A stretch of DNA of 64,000 bases from Anaeramoeba flamelloides (taxonomy: Eukaryota; Metamonada; Anaeramoebidae): the NCBI GenBank assembly GCA_027625915.1, contig JANTQA010000016.1, forward strand, positions 1,679,001-1,743,000, written 5' to 3'. Below, piece by piece: positions 47,583-59,039 of the stretch (position 1 is the first letter of the stretch; every line of letters begins with the position of its first letter). Position numbers and translations under genes: made by a program. The notes beneath the pieces are model-generated. The model worked only from the letters and a program-made list of their open reading frames with translations, ran no database searches and had not been told where the DNA came from.

Positions 47583-50500
47583 TCAAAAAATCAAAAAAAA
47601 TACAACCAAACACTAAACACAAAAGACAAAGCTTTGAATTTTTTTACTCTTTGTGAATTTTTCCTTTTTAAGATTTGAAAACGTCCCGCCAATAATTGAA
47701 TAGTATCGTTCAGATTTTTAAAAAGGATAATTGTTCTTAATGAGTCAAATGATTAGTACTGATATATTCAAATAGATGCTTGAAACTTTTTGCTTCAATT
47801 TCCTTTTTTTTTACATTTTTTTGCTTTTGATTTGAAGAACTATTTTGCTTGAAATGCAAGAACACTTGTAAACAGGTTTGATCTTTCAAATATTCTTTGT
47901 CAAGAACTGTTTTATATGGAATACTTTAAAAGTAGAGTTTTCTGATTTAACAAAATGGAAATCGAACTAAAAATTGTTTCATATTTTTTTGAATTTATTA
48001 GTATATGAAGGCCCAAGAATTAAAAATTGTATTATTGCTGTAGGAAATATTTTTCTTAGATTATTTCCTACACCCTTGGTGAAACAAGCAGTTCTTAGTT
48101 ATGAAATGATCCTATTCACAAATACAAAAAAACAAAAGAAAACAAAAAAAATAAAATCGACTTTTTATCCTCTGGACTATACCCTTGCCCACATTATAGC
48201 TAGAACAAAAAACTCTAAATAAATTTAAGCTTTAAGGAAGTGCCATAGAGTGTCTAGCTTTTCCAGAATTCAAAAGATTGGAGAAAAATCAGTGATTTTT
48301 CTCAATTCTTTTCAATTCTGGAATAGCTAACGGTGTCTTTTTTTAATTTTTGAAATGAATTGAAAAATTTTTATATTTTATTTTTAAACAAAAAGTAAAA
48401 AAAACCTAGAACACTTAACAAATAAAACAGAAAACTCAAGAAAACCAATAGTGAAGTATCATCAAGTGCCGTAGAGTACCTTCAAGTGCCTAAGTTTTCT
48501 TGAGGTTTTCTGTTTTATAAAATTAAATAAATTTTCGTTTTATTTCTCAAATTAAAAAAAACTTAACGAAAAGTGCCTAGGTTTTCCAGAATTCAAAAGA
48601 ATAGAGAAAAATCTTTGATTTTACACAATTCTTTTAAATTCTGGAAAACCTAACGGAAAAACAGGAGGAAATTTTGTTGAATCACCTCTCTTCAATAATA
48701 TTAAAATAAATTTGACTTTTTGGAACGATGTTCTCGATTTGATTCATTCACTTTGCTAATGATTTTGCTTTTGCTTCCAAAAAGCATTAGCAAAAAGATT
48801 GTGTTCGATAGTTTAATAATCATAATATAAGCACAGAAGATCCGATCGGCTTTTAGTCGAGAAGTTATATATTAAATTGCCTTTTTTTTTTTTTTATTTT
48901 TTGAAAGCTTTTTGGTTGACACTGTAAGCCTTTCAAAAAGAAATCTGAATAGGAATAGTGACAAAAAAACAATAAAGTTTTTCTTTTTTGGAAGATTTTT
49001 TTCTTCAGAAATATAGATTTATTTGATGTATTAGTAAGTTTGGCTTTTAAAATAATTTATTTTCGATTAAATTATAAACTCTAAATAATTCTAAATCATG
49101 CTCTCAATTTTTTTCTCATATTTTCTTTTAATTTGAGTCAAAATTTTTGTAACTGGTTTTTGATTGAGAATTCAATTCTTTTACTTTAATCTTAGAAATG
49201 GTATTCTTTATTTTTGATTTGTTTGAGAAAAATATTTGAAAAAAGAATTTTGAAAAAACAAATTTGTAAAAAAACGGTTTTTGTTAAATAATAATAAATA
49301 GTAATAGGGGCAAGAAATCCAAGGTAATAAATCATTTGGATTCATCTAAATTAAGAAGACAAAGAAAAAACAAATCTTTGAAAAATGAATTTTGCCAGGA
49401 ATATTTTTTTTTTTTCATTCTTGATTTCAACAAAATTATTTGGAAAGGTGATCTTTCTTATTTGGGATTCGAAAAAAGAAAAAAAGATTTTTTTAAAGAC
49501 ACACCTTCTCATGTCTATTTTATTTGGTTTATTCTAGGATTAATTTTAAATATTCACTGTAACACATTTCTGGATTCAAGAACATAAATTTAATAAAACC
49601 AAAAATTAAATCAAAAAAAAATGTTTCAAAGAAATTGAAAAATTAAAGATTCGTCACTGAATTTACTTTAGGTTTGTATTTCTTTTCACAAATAGAGTAA
49701 CTGAATGATATTTTGGTTTCAAAGTTTCAATATCTTGTGACAATCAAAAAATATTTTTATTTGGTAATTTTGTCACAATTAAAATGCTTCAAAAAATGGT
49801 AAAATATATTTACTTCCTTCAAGAAATCAAATCACCGAAATCACTGAAATCACAGAAACTTGAAAATTAAAAGTAAGATCAATTAATAAAAGAAAAAATA
49901 AATGATTAAAGACAAAATGGAGGGTTCAACATGAGATTAATAGTTTTTACAATACTTTCTTTTCACAACGCTTTTTCTTTGATCTAGCGATTATTAACCA
50001 TTTCAATGTTTAATTATGTAAATTTAAAATCAAGAAAAACATCTTTTGTATTGTTGTAAAAGCATTTGAGTGCAATAAGGTTTTCCGGATTTTAAAAAGA
50101 ATAGATTCTGAAAACCAATAGATTTTCAATACAAAAACTATAAGACTAGAAAAGCTAGACACTCTACGGCACTCTCTAGAACTCTATGATACTTTATTTT
50201 TGGAAACCTAAATAAAAATCTAGAAATTATGTTAAGGATTTTCATATATCTTTCTCGTATACCAATTATTAAATAAATGGTAATTCACTAATTTTATTAA
50301 AAAAAAATTAAAATTTATAATGGATAAGAAATTTTTTTTTACATATTTTATCTAACTTCATGCCATTTTGCAAAGTATAGTATTGAAAAAAAATACCTGA
50401 CATGAAAATAAGCACAGGAAATCATTATTAATTGTTAATATTAGGAAAATTTGTTTTGTCATTGATTAATAATTTCTTTTATTTAAGAACCAAACTCTTA

Positions 50501-52305
50501 AAAATTATAAAATATACTCTTATTATAATGATTGATTAATTTAATTACACTTGTTCAAAATAATATTCAATGAAAACAAAAAACAAGAATAAAAATATTA
50601 TGATTTTCCAAATTCTTAGCAAACCTTCCTAAAACTCTAATTTTTTTTTCGAAATAGGTAGATCGACTTATGGTTATCAAATAATTAGATAAGTATTCTA
50701 TAGATGAGACCTCACTTTAATGAACTTTTTGAAGGTTTATTACTAAGTTTTTAAAAAATTGTTTAGTTACAAAAAGGATTTGAATTTTGAATTTTCCTAA
50801 TATTAACAATTGTCCTAATATTAACAATTAAAAGTGATACCCTTGACTTGTTTTCATGTCAGGTATTTTTTTTCAATACTAAATATTATTTTTCAACTTT
50901 TCTGCTCTCTTGTTGAATAAAAATAAACTTAAAAATTTCATGATACAACCCTTTTTTCTTGATTTTATTTGGATATATATCCATCCAACACAAAAACATA
51001 ATCTTTTAATGAATTACAATTTCTCTTCAAAATGTATCAAAACCATTTTACTTCAAAACTATTGACACAATGAATAGACGAGGAGAATTGGGAACAGAGA
51101 AGAAGAATTATTCACAATTGGATCCAATCTTAATTATGAAGAATGTAAAAGAAGTATACACCTCAAGAGCGGCCCATTGCGCATGTGAACTTTTAATGAA
51201 TGGTAAATATGTGATCCATGGGAGTAATTCAAATGGGCAGCTTGGTATTGGCAATAGAAGTGATCAATTCCTACCGATTGAATCTGAATTTATCAACAAA
51301 ACACCCTTTAGACAACTCAAATTAGGATACACCTTTTCATTACTCTTAGATTCCAATAATATATTATATGGGACCGGCGAAGCAAATAAATGTGGATCAA
51401 CCCAAGCGCTTAGTAACTTTCAACGATTCAATTTTTTTGAAAATATTGCAATTAAGCAAATTGATATTGGATATGGCTTTAGCATGGCACTTACCGAAGA
51501 AAATACAATATATGCATGGGGCTCTGTGAGTAATTCGTTTGATCAAACAGGGCACTATATTAAATTACCCTTTGAAGAGCAATTACAAAATAAGCCAATC
51601 ACTGGAATCAAATGTGGATTCTTTTATAGTGGGATACTTAAAAGTTCTGGTGTAATTGAAACGGATTTTGGCAATTTGTTAAAATCTGGGCAGTGTTCGG
51701 ATTTAACAATTTCGGGGATTCCCGTCCATTCTACCTTTGTTCAACTAAGATGTGGCACAAAGGCCGAACAAGTTAAAAAACTGTTAGAAGAAAACTATAA
51801 TAAAGACAAAATAGAACTGGTTTTAAAATGGGTTTATACCAACCAAATTGTTGATTTAGTTTTGTTACAAGAAATATGGTTAAAATTTGGAATTACAGAT
51901 GGTCTAAATAAAACTTTAAGAAAGGATTTAGTATTATTATATAACGATGAAGATTCTAAAGATTTTAATATTATAGCCAAATACGAAGATGATGAAGAGG
52001 AAGAAGAGGAATACGAAGAAATACCCATTCACAAGTTTGTTTTATGCGCAAGATCTGGCCTATTTAGAAGAATGTTCAAAGACATTACCCAAGAATCGAA
52101 TTCAGTTAAAGACTTTTCAGGGAAATCAATTGAAAGTCTGGAAATTTTATTTAAATGGCTTTATTTGAATGATATTGAATTAACAGCTGATGATGACATA
52201 GCAATGATTCAAGAAGAATTTGAAGATATCGAAGAATATTACCAATTACATGAAAATTCCAATCTTAAGTACAAGCTAAATACATATATTAATAAAATGA
52301 AATAA
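46535..52305 (+). CDS. RCC1-repeat protein with two C-terminal BTB domains
   Basis: Two exons, 46535-46995 and 51078-52305, giving 562 residues; the 4082-bp intron has GT-AG ends. The join restores a classic RCC1 blade motif, YGFGENG|RGELGTE, in phase. RCC1-like units also appear as WFAWGKNRNSCLG, YSWGRYNDNGRLGTGD, HGSNSNGQLGIGN, LYGTGEANKCGS and YAWGSV, so the N-terminal ~340 residues form a beta-propeller. Two BTB/POZ domains follow: about 354-441 (SGQCSDLTISGIPVHSTFVQ, LKWVYTNQIVD) and about 448-536 (IPIHKFVLCARSGLFRRMF, LFKWLYLNDIELT). The second has an acidic insert of eight or more Glu/Asp residues. Such RCC1-BTB proteins are likely adaptors for CUL3 ubiquitin ligases, but the substrate is unknown. 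The alternative of two separate genes is less likely because the second would start mid-motif. Confidence 0.85.
48236..48660 (+). repeat. Hairpin-array repeat, locus 5, inside the RCC1/BTB intron
   Basis: Four units are visible. AGTGCCATAGAGTGTC leads to a hairpin made from TAGCTTTTCCAGAATTC and GAATTCAATTCTGG-type arms (48254-48333), then a T/A-rich hairpin. Next comes AAAACAGAAAACTCAAGAAA paired with TTTCTTGAGGTTTTCTGTTTT around a loop holding AAGTGCCGTAGAGTACC (48424-48518). Last is AGTGCCTAGGTTTTCCAGAATTC paired with AATTCTGGAAAACCTAACG (48582-48656). Confidence 0.8.
50060..50215 (-). repeat. Hairpin-array repeat, locus 6, inside the RCC1/BTB intron
   Basis: Reverse orientation: GCTAGACACTCTACGGCACTCT at about 50154-50175 is the reverse complement of the decamer tandem. 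It is preceded by TTTTCCGGATTTTAAAAAGAATAG and CTGAAAACC, decayed arms of the family. Confidence 0.55.
50378..50880. mobile_element. ~490-bp inverted-repeat element, copy 3 of 3, at the 3' end of the intron
   Basis: Ends AGTATTGAAAAAAAATACCT and AGGTATTTTTTTTCAATACT are exact or near-exact inverted partners, continued by GACATGAAAA and TTTTCATGTC. The interior is collinear with 4554-5048. It lies about 200 bases upstream of the splice acceptor of the RCC1/BTB gene. Confidence 0.82.
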
Positions 52306-54405
52306 ATTGGTTGAAAAGAATAAAAAACAATAAGAATGAGAAATGTTTCAATTCAACTAAAGTTATAATTTAATTGATTGTTTTTTAAAATTCATTAATT
52401 ATTATTTTATAATTAGAAATAGAAAGTACAATTAAAAAATTTTTTAAAGGATATCACAATATCATAAATTATTGGACTATTTTTTTTTTTTTTTTTACAT
52501 TCTCATAATATTAGTCGTACTATATATATATATATATATATATATACTAAAATTTGAACTTAAAAAATAAAAAAAGATACAGATAAACCATAATGAATAT
52601 TTTTAGTATTTAAACTAATTCCTATTTTTTTAAGTGACAAAATTTCTTTCCAAATCTAAACTAAATTTTAAATTTTTTTATATAGTTAGAACAGTTAAAA
52701 GAATCAAAATAACACAACTTCATTCAATTTTGAAATAATTTTGATTTTAACCAAATATGAAGATCATTTTTTTGTCTATTTATTATTTTCATTTTCTTTT
52801 TTGAATTATATAATCTGTTTCGTTAGATCAATTATTTTTTTCTAATGATAGATATTGGGTGAAAGTTGAGTTATATACAATAGAAAAACCCAAATAAAAG
52901 TAGCTCAGAGACTCTAGCCCAATTATCGATTAATAATAATAGAATGGAAACAAATTTAATAATACATTATTTTGTGTTAGGTTCATCATCATTTTTCAAC
53001 ACAATTCTTAATTTATTATGATTAGGAATTATTTGTCTTTTCTTTTTTTGTTATGTTGGTATTGCTAAAATAAAACAAAATGTGAATATTTTAATTAATT
53101 AGTGGTTCTAATTTGATATTTCTTCTCCAATTGATTAAATAAGATTTTTTTTTCCAAAAATTAAATTTTGGTGTGTTTAAAATTTTGAATTAAAGTTTAT
53201 TTGAGCAAAATAAATTCCATTTCATTAAATATTTTTTGTTGGTATAATTAATTTTAGAAAAATAACAAATTTCAAAATATTTCTTAAATTAAAAAAAAGT
53301 CTAACAATTGTTTTCCAGAACTCAAAAGAATTAATAAAATCTTAGATTTTTACCCACACATGATAAAAACAAGAAAAATTAATGAAACGGGATAATTTTT
53401 TATTTTGTTAATGTAAATGATAGTATTTTATATTATTATATTATTATTTTTCTTCTCTCTCTTTTTTTTTATAATAAATTTTCTTTGATTAATCTTTCCT
53501 CTCAATATTTTTTATCAACATAAGCAAAATATAAAAAATCTTATTTTTAAGATTAAAGTTAAAGGGATTTAATTCCTAAATTCCATAAAAAAAAAAAAAA
53601 AACTACAACCCAAAGAAATAGAAAATAAAGAGAAAAAAAAATTAAATCCAAATTCATAATTATTTTTAGTTTTTATGATTTGTTCAACTTTAAATAATTT
53701 TAAAATAAAATAAACACATCCAATAAATCTAAATTTCAGAAGATATTTTTTTAAAAAAACATTTTTTCTCCAATCAAATCTAAATTAGATGAAATTATTC
53801 ACAATTAGAATTATCATTCATTTTGGAAATCTTTAATAATTAGCACTTAATTTCTCTCAAATTATTCAAATAAAGTTTTTTTTTTATTCAGAATTAAAAA
53901 TAAAATTAAAAAATTAAAAAAAAAAAATCAATATATCAAATATATAAATGATTTTTAACAATTTTTTCTTTGATCAATTTTTTACTTATTTTGATTCCAT
54001 TTTTTTTTTAAATAGATTCTTTAAGTAGGTATCTCGGATCAGTATTACATGATATTGCCTCTTTTTTTGTAAAACAATTGATTAGATAAAAAAAAATGAT
54101 TTTAATAATTCCATTTCATGAACATCAAGTTACCCAATATTTGTCAAATCTACTTATAATCATAAGAAATAAATTAACTAATATGACTGGGAACTAAAAA
54201 CGCAACAATAAACTTATTAATTTGAGGTGTATCTCAGAAAATTAATAAATTATTATTATATTAATTTCCCCATAAACCGAAGACTACACTATATTTATTT
54301 ACAGATGAGCTTCAACACAGGCAATTCCTAAATTTGATTTTGATCGGTTTTCATTATTTTTATTTTAAAACACCAAACCAACAAAAACAAAAAGATTTAT
54401 TAATT
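52306..54405. other. Gene-free stretch between convergent genes
   Basis: Convergent intergenic region between the RCC1/BTB gene and exportin-7. It contains a T run at about 52480-52496, a (TA)n run at 52521-52547 and a decayed hairpin arm at about 53310-53350 (TTTTCCAGAACTCAAAAGAAT, AAAATCTTAGATTTTTAC). No gene supported. Confidence 0.5.
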
Positions 54406-57087
54406 TTATTTTTTAAGATTAAATATTTTAATTTCAGAAATAAACTTTTCAAGATTATTTTTAAATTTAATTTGATTTGATTTATCTAAATTTTCCTGGA
54501 TATCATTCACTAAATTGTCAAAAAGCAATTCCAATTTAATTTTTTCTTCTTCGTTTTCAAGTTTTTCAATTTTTTGATGTTTAATTAATACAAAATGCTC
54601 CTTTTCAAGTAATATTAAGGTTAAAAATAGTTTTGAGATTGGCCCCGAATCTGATTTTGATTCAAACAAGACAATATTAAAAACAGAATTGAAAATGTAT
54701 TTTAATAAGTTGGTATTTTTTTGGAAATGATTATCTAAAATTTGAGCCAACTGTTTTTTTTTTTCGTTTCTCAAATATTCATTGTCCCAATTTTTAAAAT
54801 AAAATTCCAATAATAGATTCAAAGTGGCACAGCAACGATTGCAAATATATTTATTTTTCGTTTGGGCGAACCCTTGTATAATTAATTGGATTAGTTTAAG
54901 GAATGAGGGGTAGTCTTCAATGATCAAATATTCTATCAAATCCTTTGAAAGTATTTCTATCAAATAAATAAATATTTTATACAATTTTGTGGTTTTGAAG
55001 ATTTTTATTGGCGATATTTTCAATAAAACCATAATAATGCTTTCAATGGAATTTTTCACAGAGTCATCCGAATAGACCTGAAAGGCGCCTATTGAAGAAT
55101 ATTTGCCATCAATGGATCGTACTAAAATTAGCATTAATAATTTTAGGCATTTTAAGATTTTGTTGCCTTGGATAAAATATTTCTTTTTGGATTCATTATT
55201 AGTATTTAAATTATTGTTGATTTGGTTATAGATATTAATTTTATTACTATTAAAATTATTTAAAGAATTGCTAATATTATTTTTGGTATGATTATTAACA
55301 TTATTCGTATTAGTAATAGTATTATTAGTATTATTACTCATATTATTGATAAAATTAGTAAAATAATTAATTGTATCGAACAATTTGATACTACATTTTT
55401 CAACTATATTCATCAAAATTTTAAATAAATAGATGCCATTTGGTGACCAAATATCAAAACGTATTCTATCATTGGAATTATAGCTAATTTCGGAAAATAA
55501 TTTCAAAATTTGGATTGTTATTATATGGTAATTATAGCAATTTAACAACAACAGTGTTAACAATTCCAAAATATTAGGGTACAACGAATTAAATATCAGT
55601 TCATAAGTTTGCTTGGAATCTGACGCCTTCAACAACCCAGTTATATCATTTATAAACCCGATTATTGTTCTTCTTTCATTTTGAGTGAGTTGTATTAATT
55701 GGTTTTTATCTATATAGACATTAATTAAGGAAAATATTTTTTCTGAAATCACTTCAAAGGGTTTAATAAATAAAGAAAAATTTAAATTTAATTTTTTTTC
55801 ATTTTCTTCTAAAAACAACAAAGTAGCAATATTTTGATAAAATTTGATTCGATATTTACTCGAAAGAATGTATTTGTTTAAAAAGGGGAAATTAAATTTC
55901 GTATGGTTAATAAACAAGTTATCAATATTATTAATTTCCAAGATTTTTGTTCCAGCAGAATGTCTCTGTATTAATTTATGAAATAAATTTAATGTCCTTT
56001 CCAAAATTAATTCAGATTTTGACCATATTTTCAAATTATTAATTATTTTATTAATAAAAATTTCAATTAGATGGCTACTATTTTTAATATTGGTCAATTC
56101 AAACAGCGTATGATAAATCGTTTCATTTCTTGAATTATAACCATAATGATCATTGATAAATGAAAACCTAAAAAAATTTAAAAATATTATAAATGAGGTT
56201 TCCAAAATCTCAAACCCTTCGTGCTCGCTTTGGATTAAAAAGGAATCATTCCATTCGATCAAATTAAAAACAATTGCGCATAATTTGGCGTCACAAATGG
56301 AAAATTCATTAATCAATTGCTCATTGTTGAGATAATATTCTTTCCGCTTTTTAGAGCCAATTAAAGATCCAATGTAGGTTACAAAAATGGATAGCGATGT
56401 TGCAATAATGTAGCATCTTGGATTCCCAGACTTTGTGCTCATCGTTTTTTTATAGCTTTCAAAGGCCAAATTAAATAAATTTTCAATTATCTTGGTTGTT
56501 TCGGCATAGTTGCATAGCCCCAATTGGGTAACAGAATCTAATGTGACCATAAATCTAGATTCTTCACTTAACGGAAGAAATTTGGTTCCGGCAATCAAAT
56601 CTAAGGTTGACTGATTAAAATTCATTTCCAAATAATTATCAGTTTCATTGCCACTATTTGTTTTACTATTATTACCACTATTACCACCACTGCTTCCACT
56701 GTTGCTGCTGTTATTGTTTTCATTATTATTATTTTTTTTTAAATCCAAATTTTGATCTTCTTTGCCAATAGTTTCCAATATAAAATCAATCCATTTATTT
56801 AATATTTGTTGAACTAATTGCTTTAAAATTTTTTGGTGCTCATGGTTTTTAAAATACTTTAATACTATGGATAGTTTGGACCAAAATTCTAATAAATAAT
56901 GTTCTGCGTTGTGCAATATTTTCAATTCAAAACAATAAAAAGTTAATTTTGTTATTTGTTCAATCCAATAAAAAAATGATTCAATTTCCATTAATAGTTT
57001 CATAGGATAAACAAATTGGATTTTAAAAATTATTCGTGATAGCCCATGGATGATGGATTGATCCTCGTCATTGTTGTCGATTATTTC

Positions 57088-57125
<38 letters not shown>

Positions 57126-58122
57126 AATTTTCATTATTTTTGTTAATGTCTTCTTGGTATAAGATTAAGATTTCGAGGAGTTCATTGATAAATAATTTTA
57201 AAAATTTTAATTTATAAGCTTTGTTTCGAAAAAAATAATTTTTAATGGACACCAAATGGAAAAGAACTTCAAGTATTTTGATTCGAAATTGACGAATGTT
57301 TTTATAAAACAAAAATAACAATTTAACCAACTCAATTAAAATATCATCAAAATTCCGCCATGAGCTTGGGATCGAAATTGTGTCGAAATCGCTTTCCATT
57401 ACCATATGGTAAGTATTGGATCCTAAAAAATCAAACGATAAACAGGAGACTAATAAATCAAATGACTTTTGTCCAACCATAAGTGTTAATTCTTCATTTA
57501 TTGTTTGGTTGTTGTTGTTGTTAAAAATTAATGATTCAATTTCTTTTAAACAAGAAGTGCTTAATTGAAAGATTTGTAATAAAGTTTTCCCTTTGAAATG
57601 GACAGTTTTCTCTCGGTGTTCTAAAAACGTTTCCAAATTTTCGATGTCTTCACAAAATTGTTCAATGAGAACCCCAAACAATTTCAAACCAACGATCGTT
57701 TCATTGCTCATTTCCTTTGAAAAGAATTTGTTTACTAATTCATAAATAATCGCGGGCTCGTTTTCATTGATGTCCCAACTTAATTTTATCAATAACGAGA
57801 GTAATTTGAAAAACGACTCTTGCACATAATTCTGGAAATCAAGATTTTTATAATATAAAAGATCGATAATAATCAATTGGATTTCCTCGATCTCATTTTC
57901 TTTGAGTGTTAAATATTTGTCTAAAATGGTTTTTGTTATTTGTGTTGACAAGTATAATTGTAAGTGTGACGATTCAGTAACTTTTAAAGCTTCACAGCTT
58001 TTGAAGAGAAAGTCCTTTGAATTCACAAACTCTAAGAGTAAGTTTTCACTCGAAACTCTTTCTTCATATTGGATCGATTCATAAACTTTGCATGATAATT
58101 TTTCTAATTCATTTATTTCCAT
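54406..58122 (-). CDS. XPO7: Exportin-7 (RanBP16-like) nuclear transport receptor
   Basis: A single-exon gene of 1238 residues, longer than the roughly 1090 of animal exportin-7 because of Asn-rich inserts (about 335-350, 465-490, 920-975). Exportin-7 is a Ran-GTP-dependent HEAT-repeat karyopherin that moves folded cargo through the nuclear pore. The N-terminus (LEKLSCKVYESIQYEERVSS) lines up with animal exportin-7 [20 protein letters not shown]. The most telling block is CLSFDFLGSNTYHMVMESDF then IPSSWRNFDDILIELVKLLF near residues 228-270; human exportin-7 has CLNFDFIGTS and IPTSWR at the same place. HYLLEFWSKLSIVLKYFKNH near 405 matches HYLLSLWQRL of the family. Start is ATG 58122. The upstream region carries T runs and no other signal that can be read. 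Confidence 0.9.
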
Positions 58123-59039
58123 TCTTTGTGTTTTTTTTTCTTTATTCTTTGATGGTTTTTTTCTTTATGTTTTTGGATTTTGTTTGAATTAAGATGGACT
58201 AATTGTGAGAAGCAGGCTAGAATTGTTTTAAAAAAATTTGGTTTTTTGGCAAATATCTTTTTTGAAAAAAAATGATTTGTGGTATTTGAAATCGATTTTT
58301 TTGAAAGTTAATTATTAAATTATGAAGAAAAGGTTTGTTAAGTTCTTTCAAATTTCTGTTAGATAATATTGTTTTTCAGTCCAAACAAAATAATTTTTGA
58401 AATATTTGATAAATTATTCTCCTTTTCTTTAAATTATAAAACTTCTTTTCAGAACCATTAACAAAGTAACTCTTAAGTAATTTGTGATTTTCGATCATTC
58501 CCATCACCTCCTAAGGTAAAAAATTGTTGTGAAGATTCTATAATATCATTTTAATTTGTAGAAAACCTTGTTTCAAAATAATACCAGAGCTGATTCTTCA
58601 TCTTGTTCCATTTCAGTATCATATAAAGTATTTGATAGTATCCCTAATGTTCAAATGAATTTTAAAGTTCAATTCTGTGATATTCAGAGTAAATATTTAA
58701 TTACAAATTGAATTAGTAAAAAATTATTAAAAATTTTTTGTAATTTTCTATAGTAAAAAGCTGTGGCCCTAACATTTATAAGTCTGGTGGGTATTTACAC
58801 TTTATTAAATTAACTAAAGTTGGATAAAAATTTTTTTTTTTTTTTTTTATAGTTGAAGAAGTGTAAACTACACTCTAGTTGCCCTTAGACATAAACCCCC
58901 TTTCAGAAATTTAAGTGTAAAATCATAGATTTCACAATTATTAATTAATGAAAGTAGTTTCAAACTATCACAGTTTAAAATCAATTCAGTAAGATTTATT
59001 TCTTTTAATTTATGAGTAATAATTAACTATTTTTTTCAT

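Noticed and set aside
47273-48222. Two short plus-strand frames inside the RCC1/BTB intron
   Set aside because: Lys-rich, no recognisable domain, and part of the second lies in a sequence repeated at 2600-2725 where the frame is not kept.
49336-49587. Plus-strand frame of 83 codons inside the intron
   Set aside because: No domain recognised; starts and ends in A/T runs; no splice-compatible context was evident.
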